Of a stretch of DNA of 47,500 nt, positions 20,024-30,454 are shown in pieces. Every line of letters begins with the position of its first letter. Within the stretch, counting starts at the first letter, position 1. Origin of the DNA: Perkinsus olseni (Eukaryota > Perkinsozoa > Perkinsida > Perkinsidae); NCBI GenBank assembly GCA_013115135.1, contig JABANP010000411.1, forward strand, positions 1 to 47,500, given 5' to 3'. Both the position numbers and the translations under genes were made by a program. Below the pieces are notes generated by a model, which saw only the letters and a list, made by a program, of their open reading frames with translations, did no database searches and was not told where the DNA came from.

Positions 20024-22276
20024 ATGTCTCCTAGCCAGGCGTCGAGCAATACTTCGTGGCATGATACGTCCCCTCGTAGTAGCGGACCATCACGCACCGG
20101 TGTAGTTGCCGTCGTTGCTGAGGAAGGTCACCCCGAGAGAAATGGTCAAAGGGCCATCGATGACTTCCTATCTGGATTGGATGGGGAAGTGCGAGCTCAG
20201 ATCTATGGATCATTAGAAGAGCCGCGATATCTCCCAGAGCCTGAGCAGGCGGTCTCTATGAGTACTCTGTCTATACTCGAGAAGACCTTGGGCCAATCTT
20301 ACAACTGCTGGTTGACACTGGCCAACGGCCTGAAAGGGCATGCCGGTGAGCGCTACGGGTTAGACCCCCGTGGCTTTGTTAAAAGCTGGGGCCTGTTCGC
20401 ATGGGCACATTCTCCGGCTTCCAAGTGGAGTGACGTTGTGACGAAGGAAGAACCGGGTGATCACAAAGAAGCACAGCATATGGGCTGTGCCTGGCTTGAC
20501 GAAGTCCAGAGATGCCTGACCCTATGTCGAGCTTCTCTCGGTGCCCAGCTGATCGTGTGGGTCTCTCTCCTGCCTTCCCAACTTACCCTGTCCCTACGCC
20601 AGACCCTTCTGGACATCTGCAAGAACGAGTCCGCCAGTAACGAGATCGCCTTAGTCTGGACGAAGTGGGTGGACTGGGATGGCAAATCCCAGCAGGAGGT
20701 CAAAGAGGCCTACCTATCTTGGACCGATCTATTGGGTGGCTGGCTAAAGCAAGTGTTGGATGTGGTGAACGAGCATTTTCGCCCCCGTCCATCTTTGGCC
20801 AAAGCTATGGCTCTGTGGTCTGGCCTCAAGATTGCTGCCAACGAGGCGCTCGAGGTATTCCTGCAAAAGGAAGACGAGCTGTGGCTCATCCTGCACGAGC
20901 ACATGCAAGGGGGTTCCATCAAATGGGAACATCGCCGTGAACGGATAATCTCAGCAATGATGGCATGCCCCTCATGGCGCCCGGCTATCCAGCACTCGTT
21001 GGAGGCTCTCGAAGGCTCGCCGGAGTATGGGTCGTTCAGGAGGCGGCTACTGCTCGAGCGCAAGCTGGGTCTCAAGAAGAAAATGCTTCCGAGATCTGAA
21101 GCCCGAAGAACCACTCCCGCCTCCACGGCGGACCAGACCTTCGCTGGTCCCGAATGGGCGACTGACCAAGACCCTCACCTGCCAGATGGTCCTAGAGGTC
21201 AAGAATCTCGTCGTCCAGGTCAGGGTTCGGTAGCGGCCACAACTACCCCAATTGAGGACGTTACTCCTAGTGGGGAAGCTGAGATATTGCAGCGCGACCG
21301 CAAGGAGAAGAGATGCTTCAAATGTCACAAGCCTGGTCACCGCGCCCGCGATTGCGGAAAACGCGGCCGACGTAAGAGGCTCAGTGATGATCCTAAGAGT
21401 GGTGACACTAAGGCTACCCCGTCCTCCTCTGCGGCGGCCGAGGATATGATGAAGGTTCCTTCGGCCTCCCAAGAGCAACTCGTGAGTTCTCCTGTCGAAG
21501 GCGACGACGGCCCCTTGGTTGAAACGGCCTGTGACGACCCCCAGTGTGCCTCTCATGGAGCTGAGGCGGCGACGGGATCTCTGTCATCAAGCGCCCTCAC
21601 CGTGGCGTCTGCTTCCGGTACCCGGGCTGGTGCGAGGAGCGGGGTTCCTATCCAAGCCGGTGGTGGCCGTAACGGCAGTTGCGGTGAAGCATTCCTTTTC
21701 GACTTCTCGGAGCGCTCGCACAACGGGGAGCTCATGATCATCAGAGCCTATGACCATGCCGGCCGTCCCTTCAACGCCCTCCTTGATCCTGGCAGCGAGG
21801 TGACGCTGGTGAGTGCAGACAAGGCAACCAGCCCGTGCACTAGAAAGAACTCCAACCGTGAGGGGATCACTATTGTGGGTGTTGGTGATAAGCACACCCT
21901 AACCACGCCGGTCGACCTGTTCCTTGCTCTCTCTAAGGATGGCCCTCTGGTACCGGTGGAGGCATCCCTGTCGCCAGGACTGCCACGACAAGTCGATGCT
22001 ATCTTGGGCATCGGGGCTCTGCGGTTGCTTCAGTGGAGTGTTGATCCCCAAAAGGGGGTGGTGACTCTGAGCGTTCCCTCCATTGCCACCAAACCCGTTC
22101 ACGAAGCCAACACAGTGGCCCAACCTACCCGGTCAAGTAATCCTAAGAAGACCTTGTTCGCCGCCAAGATCCAAGTTAAGCGAGAAAATGATGCAGATGG
22201 TAACGATCATGACGACCAGTGCTCCTGTTGTTCCGAGTACTCCAGCACCGAAGATCTCCGCTCCTCTGGAACGTAG
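20024..22276 (+). CDS. Gag-protease of element B, fused to a scrambled 3' end
   Basis: The open frame runs from 19721 inside the LTR, but the first ATG after the PBS is at 20024, so I start it there. It has a gag-type region, a basic linker and a zinc knuckle CFKCHKPGHRARDC (C at 21314, C-x2-C-x4-H-x4-C). An aspartic protease follows, ALLDPGSEVTLVS (Asp codon 21785), where DPGS replaces the usual DT/SGS. The frame then continues to KIQVKRE at about 22186. There the RT-RH region is missing and the frame jumps to a piece (DADGNDHDDQCSCC) that in the intact order lies after RNase H. From about 22243 it enters unrelated sequence and ends at 22276. This half carries gag-PR but no RT. Confidence 0.85.
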   Translation: MSPSQASSNTSWHDTSPRSSGPSRTGVVAVVAEEGHPERNGQRAIDDFLSGLDGEVRAQIYGSLEEPRYLPEPEQAVSMSTLSILEKTLGQSYNCWLTLANGLKGHAGERYGLDPRGFVKSWGLFAWAHSPASKWSDVVTKEEPGDHKEAQHMGCAWLDEVQRCLTLCRASLGAQLIVWVSLLPSQLTLSLRQTLLDICKNESASNEIALVWTKWVDWDGKSQQEVKEAYLSWTDLLGGWLKQVLDVVNEHFRPRPSLAKAMALWSGLKIAANEALEVFLQKEDELWLILHEHMQGGSIKWEHRRERIISAMMACPSWRPAIQHSLEALEGSPEYGSFRRRLLLERKLGLKKKMLPRSEARRTTPASTADQTFAGPEWATDQDPHLPDGPRGQESRRPGQGSVAATTTPIEDVTPSGEAEILQRDRKEKRCFKCHKPGHRARDCGKRGRRKRLSDDPKSGDTKATPSSSAAAEDMMKVPSASQEQLVSSPVEGDDGPLVETACDDPQCASHGAEAATGSLSSSALTVASASGTRAGARSGVPIQAGGGRNGSCGEAFLFDFSERSHNGELMIIRAYDHAGRPFNALLDPGSEVTLVSADKATSPCTRKNSNREGITIVGVGDKHTLTTPVDLFLALSKDGPLVPVEASLSPGLPRQVDAILGIGALRLLQWSVDPQKGVVTLSVPSIATKPVHEANTVAQPTRSSNPKKTLFAAKIQVKRENDADGNDHDDQCSCCSEYSSTEDLRSSGT

Positions 22277-24160
22277 GTCCTACGCCTTCCCTTGGCATCA
22301 GTGTAGACTAGTGCTTCGCCATCGATCTCGATCCTGTTGGCCCGGTAGAGTTGGTGGAGCTCCATGGGGACAACGGCAGGGGAGTGGTTCTCAACGGCCA
22401 AGACCATATGCCCAGTGTCATCGTCGTCGGAGCTGCAGTACTCGGAACAACAGGAGCACTGGTCGTCATGATCGTTACCATCTGCATCATTCACCCCCGA
22501 TTCCACAGCATACACGCCAATGTCGTTGCTGGGGCAATCCTGGAGGACCCGTGAGAAGAGGTCCGCAAGGTGGTTGCAATCCCCTCGGATGTGAACGAGC
22601 TCCAGTCCAGGGTTCAGGAAGAGGTCCCCGATAGCTCCAGCCCACCGACACCATCGCTTGTAGCGAACTGGATTCTGCGTGAAGTCCTCGAAGGTGGGCA
22701 CAGAGGCGAACCGAGATCTTGATGCGCTGCTGTCGGTTTGCACAACCGTCCTCGGATAGCTACCAGAAGGAGTCGGCAAGAGTAGATAAGGTCGCAGTTT
22801 CTTCAAGGCTTCGACAACTGCCAAGCCCTCAGCGTCGAACGTGGCGTAGTTTACTTCAGCACCTCTGAGCCTCCTTCCGCTGGCGGCCACAATCACACCG
22901 TTCTGGCTGAGGTACCCAGGTGAGACATCGGTCGGCTTAGGGGAACTATCGAACTTGCAACGCCATAGTACGAAGGAGATACCACGGTCGGAGGCATCGC
23001 TCTGAACCACCCAACCTTCGCTCTCACCTAGCGGGATGCCGAGTGGTTGGAAGGAGAAGACGGTCTTCTTCAAAGCACTCTTGAGCCAGTGGAACGCTGA
23101 CTCCTGGGTGACGTCCCATTGATACCGAGCGTGCTTCTTAAGAAGCTGCTGCAAGGGGGCCAGGTTCACTTGGAGGTCGGAGGGGTCATAGGCGTGCCGA
23201 AGGTAATTGACGGTGCCAAGTAGAGACCTCAACTCTTCACGGGACCGTGGCGCTGGGAGGGCATGCAGGGCCTCTATAGCGCTCTGCTTCGGTCCCCAGC
23301 CAGTGGCATCAAGATGAAGACCAACGAAGTCGATGGCCGAGCTCGGACGCTTAGACTTTGACTCGTTCAAGGGGATGTTGGCGGCCGCTAACACTGCGCA
23401 CAGCTGGTCATATGCCTCGCGAACGTCTTTGGCTTCTCGTCCGCAGAGCAGCACGTCGTCGACATAGATAAGGATCACAACGCGACCTTCAAACTTGTCG
23501 AGGATGCCTGACTGGCTGAGGATACCACGGATGAACTTGGCCCACCAATAGGGGGACAATCCCAGTCCCTGGGGCAGGACGCGCCACCGGAAATGGATCC
23601 CGGCTAGCACACCCCCAAGATAGCGTCTGGAGGGCACATCTACCTCAACGCAGTGGAAGGCACTGCTGATGTCGATGCAGGCATATGCCTTGCACCAACG
23701 GGGAATCTGGTTGACCAACAATGGAGTGTTCCCGTCGCCAGGGTAGGAGTGTACCATCAGCCTAGCATTCACGCCTCTCAAATCGTTGAGAACTCGATAC
23801 TTGGGGGGTTCGCCCACCGCCGTGGCCTTGCGCTTCAGGAATACTGGGCTTATCCACTGGGTCGGGTCCAGGACTTGAGATGGCGTCAAGAGCTCGATCT
23901 TACCCTCGCTCACCAATTGAGCAATCGCTTCTCTAGCTGCCTGCAGACGATTGGGAGCTATAGGGAAGCCTCGATGCTTGACCGGAGGGTCTTCTCGCTT
24001 AACTTGGATCTTGGCGGCGAACAAGGTCTTCTTAGGATTACTTGACCGGGTAGGTTGGGCCACTGTGTTGGCTTCGTGAACGGGTTTGGTGGCAATGGAG
24101 GGAACGCTCAGAGTCACCACCCCCTTTTGGGGATCAACACTCCACTGAAGCAACCGCAGA
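22207..24160 (-). CDS. Reverse transcriptase-RNase H of element B, gag-deleted half
   Basis: Read right to left. The frame starts in the C-terminal part of the protease region (LLQWSVDPQKGVV) directly after the LTR and a truncated PBS, so gag is deleted. RT follows: YACIDISSAFHCVEV (motif A), LPQGLGLSP (motif B), IYVDDVLLCG (YVDD at 23466-23455) and FVGLHLD. RNase H comes next (VVQSDASDRGISFVLW, FDAEGLAVVEALK, HIRGDCNHLADLFSR). After an acidic, Cys-rich linker it ends with EERRSSVLEYSEQQEHW, the probable start of the integrase zinc domain, cut short by the convergent junction. Motifs assign it to Ty3/gypsy. Integrase catalytic domain absent. Confidence 0.85.
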
Positions 24161-24173
24161 GACCAGTGCCAAT

Positions 24174-24347
24174 TGTCTTAACCATAACGGAGTCTTCCTC
24201 AAGTCCACTGTGAACGCGAGCTGTAGGAGTCATAATGGCAAACAAAGATTCACAGTTTAGTGTCTCCAATCCGGCTGGTGCCGACGGTTACATGCATTAT
24301 CGGCGAGCGAGATAAAAGATACCCAATAGTGGGCGCAGCCACAGACA
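24174..24347 (-). repeat. LTR of element B, minus orientation
   Basis: Identical inverted copy of 19643-19816. On the minus strand it is preceded by GAAGGGGG (24359-24352), a PPT-like tract, so here the LTR looks like a 3' LTR abutting an internal 3' end, yet a (truncated) PBS and pol follow it. Confidence 0.75.
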
Positions 24348-24484
24348 ATCACCCCCTTCGAGAGGCGGAATCAATGGCGACAATAAACATTACAATACTG
24401 AATATATCATATACTCACTCACACGCACTAAGATATACAATCCAAGTAGGAAGGAAATGAACCATCCAGACGGAAGTAGAATTC

Positions 24485-25002
24485 CTAATCCTCATCCTCC
24501 GAAGGGATTGGCCAGCCATGTTCCTCAATCTTCTTGATGATATCAGGGGTAAGGTTGCCATCGCGGCCGACCACAACATCAGTTGATTTACAAGTAATCT
24601 TGACGGCAGAGCGGACAATCTCCTTGAGGTAGCGGTCCCGGGGGCCTCTTCGTTTCCACCGAAGCCCATTCGAGCTTTGGTAGGGCTCGACCAAGACCCG
24701 GTCACCTGCCGGTAGGCGAGCGACCACACCGAAGTCCAGCGCCATCTCCGATCATTCAGCCCCGCTAGCTCAACCAGCTGACGGAACGTTAACCGATCAG
24801 CTAAACTTAAAGACCTCTCAGCCCCCTCAAAGTCACTGGGCCTAAGAAACCGGACACTACTCTCTGGAATACCAAGTAGAACCGCAATTCGTTGTACAGG
24901 ACCGGCTGTACCAACATTACCAAGACCAGCCAAAGTAGGGCCTTGAAAACCAGCATTAATAGGGGTTGTCGGAACCGGGGTATTTACTGCATCGGGTACC
25001 AT
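24485..25002 (-). CDS. Small ORF(s) of the outer unit
   Basis: The ATG at 25002 (MVPDAVNTPVPTTPIN) opens a frame with Gly/Pro-rich then helical content (SLADRLTFRQLVELAGLNDRRW). It changes to a second frame at 24745, where an ATG starts MALDFGVVARLPAGDRVLVEPY and continues to IEEHGWPIPSEDED, ending at 24485. Either this is one protein with a frameshift, or two overlapping ORFs. GDRVLVEP is reminiscent of an integrase C-terminal module, but the match is weak and no catalytic domain is present. It is probably the only coding content of unit O, or the 3' ORF of element B. Confidence 0.5.
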
Positions 25003-25040
25003 TGTAGTAAATTAAACCGAACCCAAGACACTCGTTATGA

Positions 25041-25176
25041 GTAAAGGTCGTAGGCTTTACACGAGCTTAAATAACAATAACATCTGAGTAATGCGCTCTA
25101 GCGTCACGCTATATGCAACACAGCAAAAACTTGAAATCGAAGACAACTATTGTGTAATATAGGGACAATCTCTACA
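25041..25176 (-). repeat. Outer 136-bp repeat, right copy
   Basis: Identical to 19452-19587. Outside it lie two copies of a tccttggatttygtac word. The inverted form (gtacaaaatccaagg) lies outside the left copy at about 19384-19412. Confidence 0.9.
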
Positions 25177-26557
25177 CTTCCTTGGATTTTGTACCTTTCC
25201 CTTGGATTTCGTACTTCACCCCTCTTTAATTGTAGGCATTTTTCCTGTTCTTGTTTGGCTCCTTTCGAGTCAACTGTCCCACGGTCGAGCGACTCAACTT
25301 GAGCGGCTCATCATATCACGCTACCCGTATTATGAGCTTTCAAATGGAGACGGGCGAGTTCGTTCCCGGAAAAGCTGAGGGAAGTAACTGGGTGGGCGGT
25401 TGAATACCTTGACTTGAGGTGAAGAGATCGAGCTACGCATGTGAGCTTTCTTCCCAGACATTGGTAGCAGACGCTGTCAATCGTGCAATCGTCGGATTAG
25501 GGAAATCTTTCCTCTCCTGTCGTTCGCACTTTGTAATTTACGTTCCATTGTTGGACACACAAGTAACATGATGTTAGTGTCGACTCCACACTGAGTATCT
25601 GCGGAATGCGGCTTCGGCTTCGGCTTCGGCTTCGGCTTCGGCTTCGGTAACTATCTCCGCTGTACCGTGCTTGAAGTTCATAATTATATTCTCTTCGATC
25701 CCGCGGTAAGTAAAGTTTCATTCACCCGGAATCCGGGTCCCGGATGTAAACTACATAGAAGTTCAAAGCGTATCATCAGTGTCATCTCTCATCCGAAACA
25801 GCTGTCCAAACTGGGAGTTTGGTAGGGCATCTTCGAGGGACAGCTTGGTTGCCCAAAGAGAGCAGTTCTTCGAGCCTACTGTTGCAGTGCAACAGTTGCA
25901 CTACTGAAGCTTGGCTGTAGTACCTCAGATGCAAGTCCATGTGATGCATGTTTGGACAGGAGGCCTGAGATATCGTAGCACAATTCCCGTTGAGTGAAGG
26001 GTAGCAGGATTCTCAGGCCCTATCTGGGCCGCCCGGGAGAGGAGGAAAATATCTGAATTCGGGTGGAACTGGTATTACTATTCATGGTTATCCAAATGCG
26101 ACATCAGCATTCATCTCCCAACTGGAGATTCAGTTGGAGACTCCAATTTTCATCTCTATGTACCCGTTTCATCATACGCACTATCAAGTTCTGAAACCTA
26201 TCCTCGCTACTCTGTAACGACCCTTGTGCTAACCTAGCTTCCAGCAAATACTCAACTACCTAGAACGATTATTACTTTTGATTCTCTTACAAGCTGCATA
26301 TACTCCGAGCGTGAGCGAACCATAGAATACTTCCGAAATAACGCTAGATTGATAGTGTATAGTATACACTGTATATCTCACTTGCGAGAAATGCAAGTAC
26401 AAGTGAGCTCCTTATGAATCCTAGCTGTTCCCCGAGCGTAGCGAGGGACGTGGTCCCTCTGACTAAGAGCTAGAGAACCCCGGAGCGGAGCGACGGGTTC
26501 TGCTAGTTTACTGTAAGTTTGGTTCAGAGGACAGCTAGTCAATAAGTCCGACCGAAT
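25177..26557. other. Non-coding, with a hexanucleotide microsatellite
   Basis: No supported gene. A short inverted motif occurs at 25857-25960 (gttgcagtgcaacagttgc). The region is otherwise featureless apart from the microsatellite listed separately. Confidence 0.35.
25611..25647. repeat. (GCTTCG)n microsatellite
   Basis: Six uninterrupted copies of gcttcg. The minus-strand frame through it gives a short RSRSRS repeat, which is a by-product. Confidence 0.95.
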
Positions 26558-27056
26558 TCAACAAGGGTACGAAGCGGGCGCTTCGTCAGGAACTTTTTGG
26601 CGATCCCGCGCTCCCAAATGCTTTAGCGCGCGCCGTAACAAATCGATTATCAGGGCGCGCGCTAACGTCCGTGCAAGCGCGCCTCGTGAAATGGACATTC
26701 CAGTCGTTTGAAGTGAAGGCGGCGTATGAGAAGCATCAGAGCAAAAGAATTCGAAAATGCGCACCTACTTCAGCCACCTTGCGAAAAAAACGGAGCGTAG
26801 CGGCCATAGGCTTGAAGCCTATAGTGCGAACGCCTAACGACGCCCGCCGAAAATCCCGAGGAAACCAGTCTAGCCCCACTTTCTCCACGGTATGGAAGCG
26901 AATAAGGCTGAAAGTTGGAGCATATACGTTTTCGAGCATGGGGAATCCGAATCTATCACTGAACTTAACTCAGAAGGTACGAGTGATACTGAACACGCAA
27001 AACCGGCCAGAATAAGCTGGGGTAATTCCTATAACTTTTTCCCAAAAAGTTGATAA
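26558..27056. repeat. Dispersed repeat H, copy 1
   Basis: About 500 bp, closely related to 46510-46981. It begins tcaacaagggta and soon has a hairpin gaagcgggcgcttc. It ends with a hairpin aacttttt-ccc-aaaaagtt. On the minus strand it contains GGCTTCAAGCCTATGG followed about 25 nt later by a T7 run, a B-box-plus-terminator arrangement. Possibly a tRNA-derived SINE. The open frames inside are not conserved between the copies. Confidence 0.7.
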
Positions 27057-27309
27057 TGAGTGATTCGCGAGTTCCCCGCAGATAACTCAATCAGTAGATT
27101 GGGAGAGACAATATGATAATTATGATGTATGATGAGAACGATGTTACCACTACTAGCTACGCTAAGATACGCTTCGGGAGATCACAATAACAGCACAAAA
27201 AGTAGACAGCTCTCATTTACTCACACGCAGCTAAGAGGTGGAACAAGGCCCTTTTGCTTTTCCACTGTTGATGTGGGATGATGTCTTCCTCGCTTATAAG
27301 GATGTTGGT

Positions 27310-27600
27310 ATATTACTTCCTTCGCTCCGCCATTGCTCTCAGCGCGCGGCCCAAAAATGCGACCCAAGCAGCATAGTGTACCAGTCGTGCTCGTGTGCGA
27401 GTTGACGGTGTACGAGTTTTATGTGTATGAATTTTACGTGTATGAGTTTTATGTGTACGAGTATTATGTGTACGAGTTTTAAGTGTACGAAACGACGGTG
27501 TAGGGATCCAAGGGGTGAACGAGCATTCAGTGTACGAGTCGTGTACGAAATGAAAGTGTACGAGTTTTCGGTGTACAAGTCGTGATACACTCGGCGAAAC
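27310..27600 (-). repeat. Element E, copy 4 (left arm only, reversed)
   Basis: The reverse complement matches the left half of the E copies at 30455, 38559 and 40970: GTGTATCACGACT end, 15-bp repeats of the type actcgtacacataaa, the word tggatcc, then gcatttttgggccgcgcgctgagag. It stops at ggaagtaatat, so the tRNA-like core and right arm are missing. Confidence 0.8.
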
Positions 27601-27977
27601 GAACGGACCCCGCAAACTCAACGGTAGCTGATCTCTGCGGCGAGCTCATCGGTGCGAGAGCTCCGGCCTGCAGACAAAGTCCCGTTGCGCCTTTACGATA
27701 TCATCTCACTCTGATCTAACTCGCTCACCTGCAGGATTTCTATGTTCAGCTCCGACTGTGTCTTTCCCTCCGTCGTCTGAATGTTTTCTGTGCTCTGGTC
27801 TTTCTTTGTTCTCTTGGCTTTCTTGCCCCCCTCGTCTCCTCCGCATCGGTAGCGTTCGGGTGCTTTACTAACATGCCCCGTCTTGCTACGTGTTATTACC
27901 ATTACTGCTGCAGACAAACTGAGGATCCACAACGAGTAATCTACACAGGCAACGCATCAGTCTTCGCGATCCGTGGC
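27601..27977. other. No supported gene
   Basis: A 79-codon minus frame (27693-27932) has no recognisable content. Confidence 0.3.
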
Positions 27978-28217
27978 AATTCACTCCGTGACGCGGTAAC
28001 GTAAGTGTGACGGCGTCGCAGTGATCCTGTGATGCGTGTATTAGCTGGCGCGTGACGCAGCTTTGTTGTGAATCCCTAAGTGGACAAGATCGAGCGTTTC
28101 ATGATATCACTGCATGCCAAAAGACTACCATTATATATTCCATCAAACTCAAGTCTCTTTCCGTCTTGAGTGTCGTGTCTTGAGTCCTTGTGGTATCTCT
28201 ACTCTAGCTACAAGGAA
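27978..28217 (+). repeat. 5' LTR of element C
   Basis: From aattcactccgtgacgcgg to tagctacaaggaa. It differs from the right copy at roughly seven positions, for example ctgtgatg versus ctgagatg. An ORF starting at 28114 inside the LTR is present in both copies by repetition. Confidence 0.85.
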
Positions 28218-28344
28218 TTTTCTACCGGGATTTGACATCCAACGCCACTGGTTCTACACCAGCTCTGACGCGCGCCGCCAGGAGCCGCGGCCTAGGAGAC
28301 CTGGTACCTCCCCTCGAGTTCCCTCGTCGACGCCGAGACAATAA

Positions 28345-29777
28345 CGGTGCCGAGTCATCACCCGCCGGTCTGACTCAACAGTCCGAGTTCATCCCCACGG
28401 TTTAGCCATTGGACAGTCAGATGTTAACCTTGAGGCTTCGCGCAGGTCTGCGCCTCCCTTTCGGACCGGTGAGCTCGACGCCGCCCTCGGCCGGCGTGCA
28501 AACAGCAACATTGAGCGGAAGCTCGATGCTATCACGGATGCGCTAGCGAGTCTATCATCGGCTCTAGCGAGATCCCAAGCCCCATGCGCCAGAGATGACG
28601 AGCTCGCAGGCGATGACGGTGTTGCTCATAGCCACGCCGAGTTCTCACGGTGGCTTCCCGACGCGGTGCCGAGCGGTGAAGACGATGACGCCTTCCTGTT
28701 AAACACCAATTCTCATCATTCACTCCCCCATGCCGAGTACGACAACCACGTCCACTATCCTATCTACACAGGAGGACGTCATCATCGTCAAGAAACACAG
28801 AAGTGTTATCCAGAAGGCCCTCCAGGCATTGCTCGACGTTCTCCTGGTCATTATGCGTCTCCGGCGCCCAGTCAGTCTCACACGGTGAACTACCACTCCT
28901 TCGCCGCCTCCGCAGTCGACACCCACCAAGGTCCGACGTATTCGGTGCAAGCACCCGGTCTGAACCTTGCGCACAACGCCGCCAACTATTGCAGCGGCTG
29001 CGGTCGAGGACCATGCGCATCTCCAATCTCGGATGGTCGCCTGCAGAGGGAACTGAAAACGGTAAAGTTTCTCAGGGCCCCAGACAGGGGAAAGTTCAAG
29101 GGCATCAACGACGCCAGAACTGGTCTGAGTTTCCGACTCGAGGTTGCTCGGAACTGTGGTCGTATGCCCCCATCGTGGTGTACCACTATCTGCGGGAGCA
29201 CATCAGCACAGACGTCTATCGGACCATCGGCATCGACAACGATTGGCACTATAATTGCGATATCCATTATAACCAAGCTGTCGAGGGGATATGGTGTGGC
29301 CTTTCCAACGTTTACTCTGGTCAATCTACTGCGGAGAAGCTGTTGGAGGCATGGAATGGGCTGAGACAAGAAGCGTCGGAGAACGTGCAGGAGTACATCA
29401 ACCGAGTCTACTGCGCCCAAGAACTCTCTCTGGCCGCGGCCATGAGGTCCGAGGCCGAGCTCAAGGCCAAGCTGCGTTGTGGATTGCGTGATCAACGTCT
29501 TCAAGGCGACATGCTGCAACACAACGGCCTTCCTCTCCACGAGTTCGTGGCCATGATGTCACAGAAAGTCATCGACTTCGACCGTCAAGCTGGCCAGAAC
29601 CTTACGGCCTTCACCAATCCGACTAACCTCCCTTCCCAGCTCCAACTGAACTGGGCCAATGGCGTTCCCCAACGTGCGGATTCTGTTGTGACGGCCAACC
29701 AGCAAAGTGCGCAAGCCCTCCCCACGCCCCCCCTCGCGGTTGTAGAACTTGACGAGACCTTCCTTAACGGCGTTTAA
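28345..29777 (+). pseudogene. Gag of element C
   Basis: One frame is open from the TAA at 28342 and includes a helical segment NSNIERKLDAITDALASL. It continues to about 29155, where a one-base frameshift moves coding to the frame of YHYLREHISTDVYRTIG and then AEKLLEAWNGLRQEASENVQEYINRVY, a capsid-like helical region. The frame stops at a TAA (29775-29777). No ATG is found in the first frame downstream of 28345, so the natural start is unclear. The TAA at 29775 is in frame with the zinc-knuckle/protease frame that follows; it could be a mutation or a read-through site between Gag and Pol. Confidence 0.75.
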
Positions 29778-30454
29778 CCCGGGCCCCTACCCGACGGTTC
29801 ACTCGGTTGCGCACGGGGTTGCAAGGATCCCTCCTGCAAGGGGGTTCGTACCTGCCAGCTTCAGAAGCCCAACCTACCCTTTGGCGTTTGCTCCTACTGC
29901 GCCCGTGCCCACGGTGGATCGCGTGAGACTGACTGCCCCGCCTACCGAAAGGTATGCGCTCGCTGCAGTCAGGCTGGGCACTTCGCTGCCGCATGCCGCA
30001 GTGCTCCTTTGAAGACTGGCAAGAGGCATGCAAGAGGCAAGGGAAAGGGGAAACCCAATCCCAAACCTGGCAATGTCACCGCCCAGAACGACGCCGCTAA
30101 GCCAAGCCAGGACTCATCAGTCATGGTCACGTTAGACGGTGCTCCCACTACTGGTTGCTCATCCGCGGAGATCCACAGCATCCTGGCATCGGCTAACCTC
30201 ATCAAGAAGGGCGAGCGGGTAGCATCAGACAGACTGTGTGGCGCCAAAGTACAGGCTACCGTGTCGGTGCAACTGCTCACCCGAGATGAGAGCGGCGGTC
30301 TTCGAGCCTCGGACAAGTGTAGCCTCGTGGCCCTGTGGGACTCCGGTGCGTCGGGTAACTTCGTCCGCTACGACATCATCGACCAGATCCTTGGGCGGCC
30401 TCCGAAGGGTGGCGTTGGTTGCAGCATCGCAACCCTCGCAGATGGTTCACGAAT
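29778..30454 (+). pseudogene. Zinc knuckles and N-terminal half of protease, element C
   Basis: This is the same frame as Gag after the TAA. A Cys-rich segment (GCARGCKDPSC, VCSYCARAHGG...DCPAYRKVC) leads into CARCSQAGHFAAAC, a CCHC knuckle with C-x2-C-x4-H-x4-C, then a Lys/Gly-rich basic tail. The aspartic protease begins at ALWDSGASGNFVRYD (Asp codon 30339-30341). The frame reaches LADGSR and is then cut by element E1. The second half of the protease resumes at 31326. Confidence 0.8.

Larger units (their letters stand above)
19452..25176 (-). mobile_element. 136-bp direct-repeat-flanked unit (outer element O) containing rearranged element B
   Basis: Identical 136-bp repeats at 19452-19587 and 25041-25176 flank the unit. 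Read on the minus strand the repeat starts TGTAGAG. The copy at 19587 is preceded by a G8 run (TGGGGGGGGAT), a PPT-like tract, so this copy behaves as a 3' LTR and 25176-25041 as a 5' LTR. Just inside the 5' LTR is an ORF (25002-24485). Everything from 24351 to 19643 is element B material. No clean target duplication flanks the unit. Either O is a short non-autonomous LTR element into which B rearranged, or O and B are parts of one scrambled element. Confidence 0.6.

Noticed and set aside
26671..27015. Frames in repeat H as a protein gene
   Set aside because: Copy 2 (46678-47034) does not preserve frame or residues outside a short block that coincides with the B-box-like segment.
27313..27621. 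Open frames made of THK/TRT or VYEF repeats (also 38521-38850, 41018-41275, 31087-31320)
   Set aside because: They arise because the E arms are 15-bp tandem repeats, a multiple of three, so all frames stay open. Both strands and several frames are open and residues are not conserved between copies.
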